DNA of 64,000 bases from Streptomyces sp. B21-083 (GTDB lineage Bacteria; Actinomycetota; Actinomycetes; Streptomycetales; Streptomycetaceae), in the NCBI RefSeq assembly GCF_036898825.1, contig NZ_JARUND010000002.1:372001-436000 (forward strand), read 5' to 3'. Below, piece after piece: positions 62,036 to 64,000 of the stretch. Made by a program: the position numbers and the translations under genes. Within the stretch, counting starts at the first letter, position 1; every line of letters begins with the position of its first letter. Below the pieces are notes generated by a model. It did not search any database, was not told the DNA's origin, and saw nothing but the letters and a program-made list of their open reading frames with translations.

Positions 62036-63724
62036 ATGGCGGATATCCAGATCGAGTTGAACCTACCGGCGGAGATGCGGGATGGCACTCTGCTGCGCGC
62101 GGACGTCTACCGGCCCGGCGGTACGGGGCCGTGGCCGGTGCTGCTGAGCCGGCTGCCGTACGGCAAGCAGACGCCGATGATGGCCGCCATGATCGATCCA
62201 TTGGCGGCTGCTCGGCGCGGCTTCATGGTGGTCGTCCAGGACACACGTGGCCGGTTCGCTTCCGAGGGTGAGTGGGAGCCGTGGACGTACGAGGAGAGCG
62301 ACGGGTACGACACCGTACGGTGGGCTGCCGCCCTTCCCGGCGCGAACGGCTCTGTCGGCATGGTCGGTGGCAGCTACTTCGGCAACACCCAGTGGATGGC
62401 GGCGCTGTCGAAGCCGCCGGAGCTGAAGGCCATCGCGCCGATGATCACCTGGTCCGATCCGGAGGACGGTCTGTGGACGCGCGGCGGCGCGATCGAACTC
62501 GGCATCACCGCGCCCTGGACCCTGCTGCAGGGCGCCGACACGCTGATGCGCCGTCACCGCACCGACCTCGACGGACTCGTGAGCGGCGTCACCGGACTCG
62601 TACGGGATCTGGACGGTCTGGCGCGCGGCGGTTACGGGGAGCTGCCCGCCGGACGGTTTCCCGCGTTCGCCCGGCACGATCTGCCCGAGCTGGGCTACGA
62701 GCGTTCCCGGCGGGAGCCCGAGTGGGCGCGGTCCTGTACTGTCGCGGGCCGCCACGACGAGGTCGACCTGCCCACCTTCCAACTCGGCGGCTGGTACGAC
62801 ATCTTCACCCAGGGCACGCTCGACAACTTCACCGCCATGCGCCGCGCCGGCCGGTCCGCCACGTTGATCATGGGCCCGTGGACGCACACCAACTGGCAGC
62901 ACGTGGTCGGTGACGTCAACTTCGGATTCGCTGCGCACTCCGAGTTCATGGGCCTGCGGGGACGCGTGCACGACCTGCAGTTCGACTGGTTCCAGCGCCT
63001 CCTCGGCGACGGCGACGGCGGCGGCGAGGCTCCGGAGCCGGACACGGGCAAGGTGCTGCTGTTCGTCATGGGTGTCAACCAGTGGCGCGAGGAGACGGAA
63101 TGGCCCCTGTCGCGGGCCGTGGACACCGACTTCCACCTGCGCGCCGACGGACGACTGACCCCCGAGCCGCCGCCCGTCGCCGAGCAGGCCGATCAGTACA
63201 CCTACGACCCGATGGAGCCGGTGCCCACCACCGGCGGCGCGCTCCTGATGACCGACGAGTTCCGTCCCGGACCGCTGGACCAGGCTGCCGTGGAAGCGCG
63301 CGAGGACGTCCTGGTCTTCACGACCGAGCCGCTCACCGAGGACACCGAGGTGACCGGCCGCATCCGGGCGGTGCTGTTCGCCGCCACGGACGGCCCCTCA
63401 ACCGACTGGGTGGCCCGCCTGTGCGACGTCGACGAGAACGGCGTCTCCCGCAACGTGACCGACGGCATCGTGCGCGTGCGCGCGGCGACCCCGGGTGCGG
63501 CGGCCGAGCACGTGGTGGACCTGTGGTCGACCAGCATCGTCTTCAGGGCGGGGCACCGCATACGGGTCCAGGTCACCTCCAGCAACTTCCCCCGCTGGGA
63601 CCGCAACCTCAACACGGGCGAACCCGAGGAGAGCGCGACTACGGCCCGCGTGGCCCGGCAGCAGATCTTCCACGACCCCGCCCGGCCCTCCCGCATCGTC
63701 CTCCCCATCGTCGCGGCCGGATAA
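62036..63724 (+). CDS. CocE/NonD-family (X-Pro dipeptidyl-peptidase-like) hydrolase
   Basis: A 562-residue serine hydrolase with the alpha/beta domain and C-terminal jelly-roll of the CocE/NonD family (cocaine esterase and relatives). It begins IQIELNLPAEMRDGTLLRADVYRP; the nucleophile Ser is in GMVGGSYFGNTQWMAA near residue 115, the Asp in LGGWYDIFTQG near 255 and His in GPWTHTNWQ near 285. The C-terminal part (LVFTTEPLTEDTEVTG, VTSSNFPRWDRN) is typical. ATG 62036 has GAAGGAG 6 nt upstream. No signal peptide, so it acts inside the cell on esters, amides or acyl-peptide bonds. Monocistronic as far as visible. Confidence 0.92.
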   Translation: MADIQIELNLPAEMRDGTLLRADVYRPGGTGPWPVLLSRLPYGKQTPMMAAMIDPLAAARRGFMVVVQDTRGRFASEGEWEPWTYEESDGYDTVRWAAALPGANGSVGMVGGSYFGNTQWMAALSKPPELKAIAPMITWSDPEDGLWTRGGAIELGITAPWTLLQGADTLMRRHRTDLDGLVSGVTGLVRDLDGLARGGYGELPAGRFPAFARHDLPELGYERSRREPEWARSCTVAGRHDEVDLPTFQLGGWYDIFTQGTLDNFTAMRRAGRSATLIMGPWTHTNWQHVVGDVNFGFAAHSEFMGLRGRVHDLQFDWFQRLLGDGDGGGEAPEPDTGKVLLFVMGVNQWREETEWPLSRAVDTDFHLRADGRLTPEPPPVAEQADQYTYDPMEPVPTTGGALLMTDEFRPGPLDQAAVEAREDVLVFTTEPLTEDTEVTGRIRAVLFAATDGPSTDWVARLCDVDENGVSRNVTDGIVRVRAATPGAAAEHVVDLWSTSIVFRAGHRIRVQVTSSNFPRWDRNLNTGEPEESATTARVARQQIFHDPARPSRIVLPIVAAG

Positions 63725-63928
63725 GAAGCGCGGGGCGCTGACCCGCGATCCGCCTCGTCTGTCTGCCTTCGAGCGCGTCCCCGGAAGCGAGGACGCGCCC
63801 GAGGGCACCGTCGCCTTCGCGGACCTGCCGGTCCCGGTATTCGGGAGCTGGGCAGGTTAAACAGAGCGGTGAGAGCCCGTCCGACCAGGAAGAGGCCGAC
63901 GCCGAGAGACGACCTGCTCCCAGCGCGG

Positions 63929-64000
63929 CTACGCGGACGATGTGTCGCGTTGGGCCTCACGCGCGGTGCGCATGGCGGCTGCAGCCGCGGACACGTGCTC
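63929..64000 (-). CDS. C-terminal end of a gene running off the window
   Basis: On the minus strand the last 72 bases are an open frame ending in TAG at 63929: EHVSAAAAAMRTAREAQRD and four more residues. The strong coding bias and Ala/Arg-rich helix fit the end of a real protein whose start lies beyond 64000. Too short to name. The 200 bp between this and the CocE-type gene hold nothing recognisable. Confidence 0.35.
   Translation of the reverse strand, partial: EHVSAAAAAMRTAREAQRDTSSA

Noticed and set aside
60271..62088. 605-codon open frame on the minus strand
   Set aside because: Antisense to the old-yellow-enzyme gene and the esterase relic; no domain, no start signal, Gly/Val/Arg-rich composition typical of shadow frames.
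1..64000. CRISPR array, tRNA or rRNA genes
   Set aside because: No regularly spaced repeats and no tRNA-like or rRNA-like sequence noticed on reading both strands; a covariance-model scan would be needed to exclude them fully.

Overview
The window is high-GC actinobacterial DNA, most likely Streptomyces or a close relative. Coding strands are strongly G/C-biased at third codon positions, GTG starts are common, 4-bp ATGA/GTGA stop-start overlaps are frequent, and there are two ~920-residue LuxR-type ATPase regulators, a PAS/GAF/SpoIIE phosphatase and seven TetR-type regulator genes (one broken). There are no rRNA, tRNA, CRISPR or core housekeeping genes. The mix of small catabolic operons, a regulator beside nearly every operon, and many decayed genes and transposon or recombinase relics looks like an accessory region (chromosome arm or large plasmid) specialised for breaking down organic acids, aromatics, alcohols and esters.

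Layout. 0-2.7 kb: cysteine-nucleophile alpha/beta hydrolase plus XRE/MmyB regulator, then an IS4-type relic. 2.7-6.9 kb: tightly coupled operon (27-residue ORF, acyl-CoA synthetase, crotonase, SDR) followed by a TetR gene. 6.9-9.6 kb: gene graveyard (acyl-CoA dehydrogenase tail, amidase N-half, DUF6545-like piece, NmrA-like tail) around an intact SnoaL-like gene. 9.7-11.2 kb: divergent SDR and TetR with two identical-class operators. 11.2-12.6 kb: relics, including a LuxR fragment. 12.7-18.1 kb: aldehyde dehydrogenase, aryl-alcohol-type dehydrogenase, decarboxylase-type amidohydrolase, second amidohydrolase. 18.8-19.8 kb: secreted beta-propeller-like protein. 20.1-27.7 kb: minus-strand operon acetoacetyl-CoA synthetase, flavin monooxygenase, small ORF, thiolase, FadB-like fusion, divergent from a TetR gene. 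28.8-36.6 kb: BASS transporter, FAH-family hydrolase, VOC dioxygenase-like protein divergent from a paralogous TetR gene, then crotonase, SDR, an internally deleted luciferase-like protein and acyl-CoA dehydrogenase. 37-45.5 kb: carboxylesterase, quinone reductase, DUF485/sodium symporter pair, nitroreductase, flavin hydroxylase with a broken TetR gene. 45.7-58 kb: membrane proteins, two large LuxR regulators, TetR, aldehyde dehydrogenase, SpoIIE phosphatase. 58.4-64 kb: TetR/SDR pair, broken esterase, old-yellow-enzyme reductase, CocE-type esterase.

How it fits together. Ring- or ketone-oxidising flavoproteins, a VOC dioxygenase-like protein and an FAH-family hydrolase could open a cyclic substrate. 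Acyl-CoA ligases, two crotonases, SDRs, acyl-CoA dehydrogenase, FadB and thiolase could carry products through beta-oxidation, and acetoacetyl-CoA synthetase with thiolase would yield acetyl-CoA. Two cis-elements tie the scattered operons together. One is a TTAGCG-NN-CGCTAA-type palindrome found before the acetoacetyl-CoA synthetase operon, the VOC gene, the crotonase, the SDR and the TetR gene at 50.8 kb. The other is a GTCAATGAC-centred element shared by the two divergent TetR intergenic regions. This putative regulon is the most interesting feature of the window; its substrate and its cognate regulator are inference.
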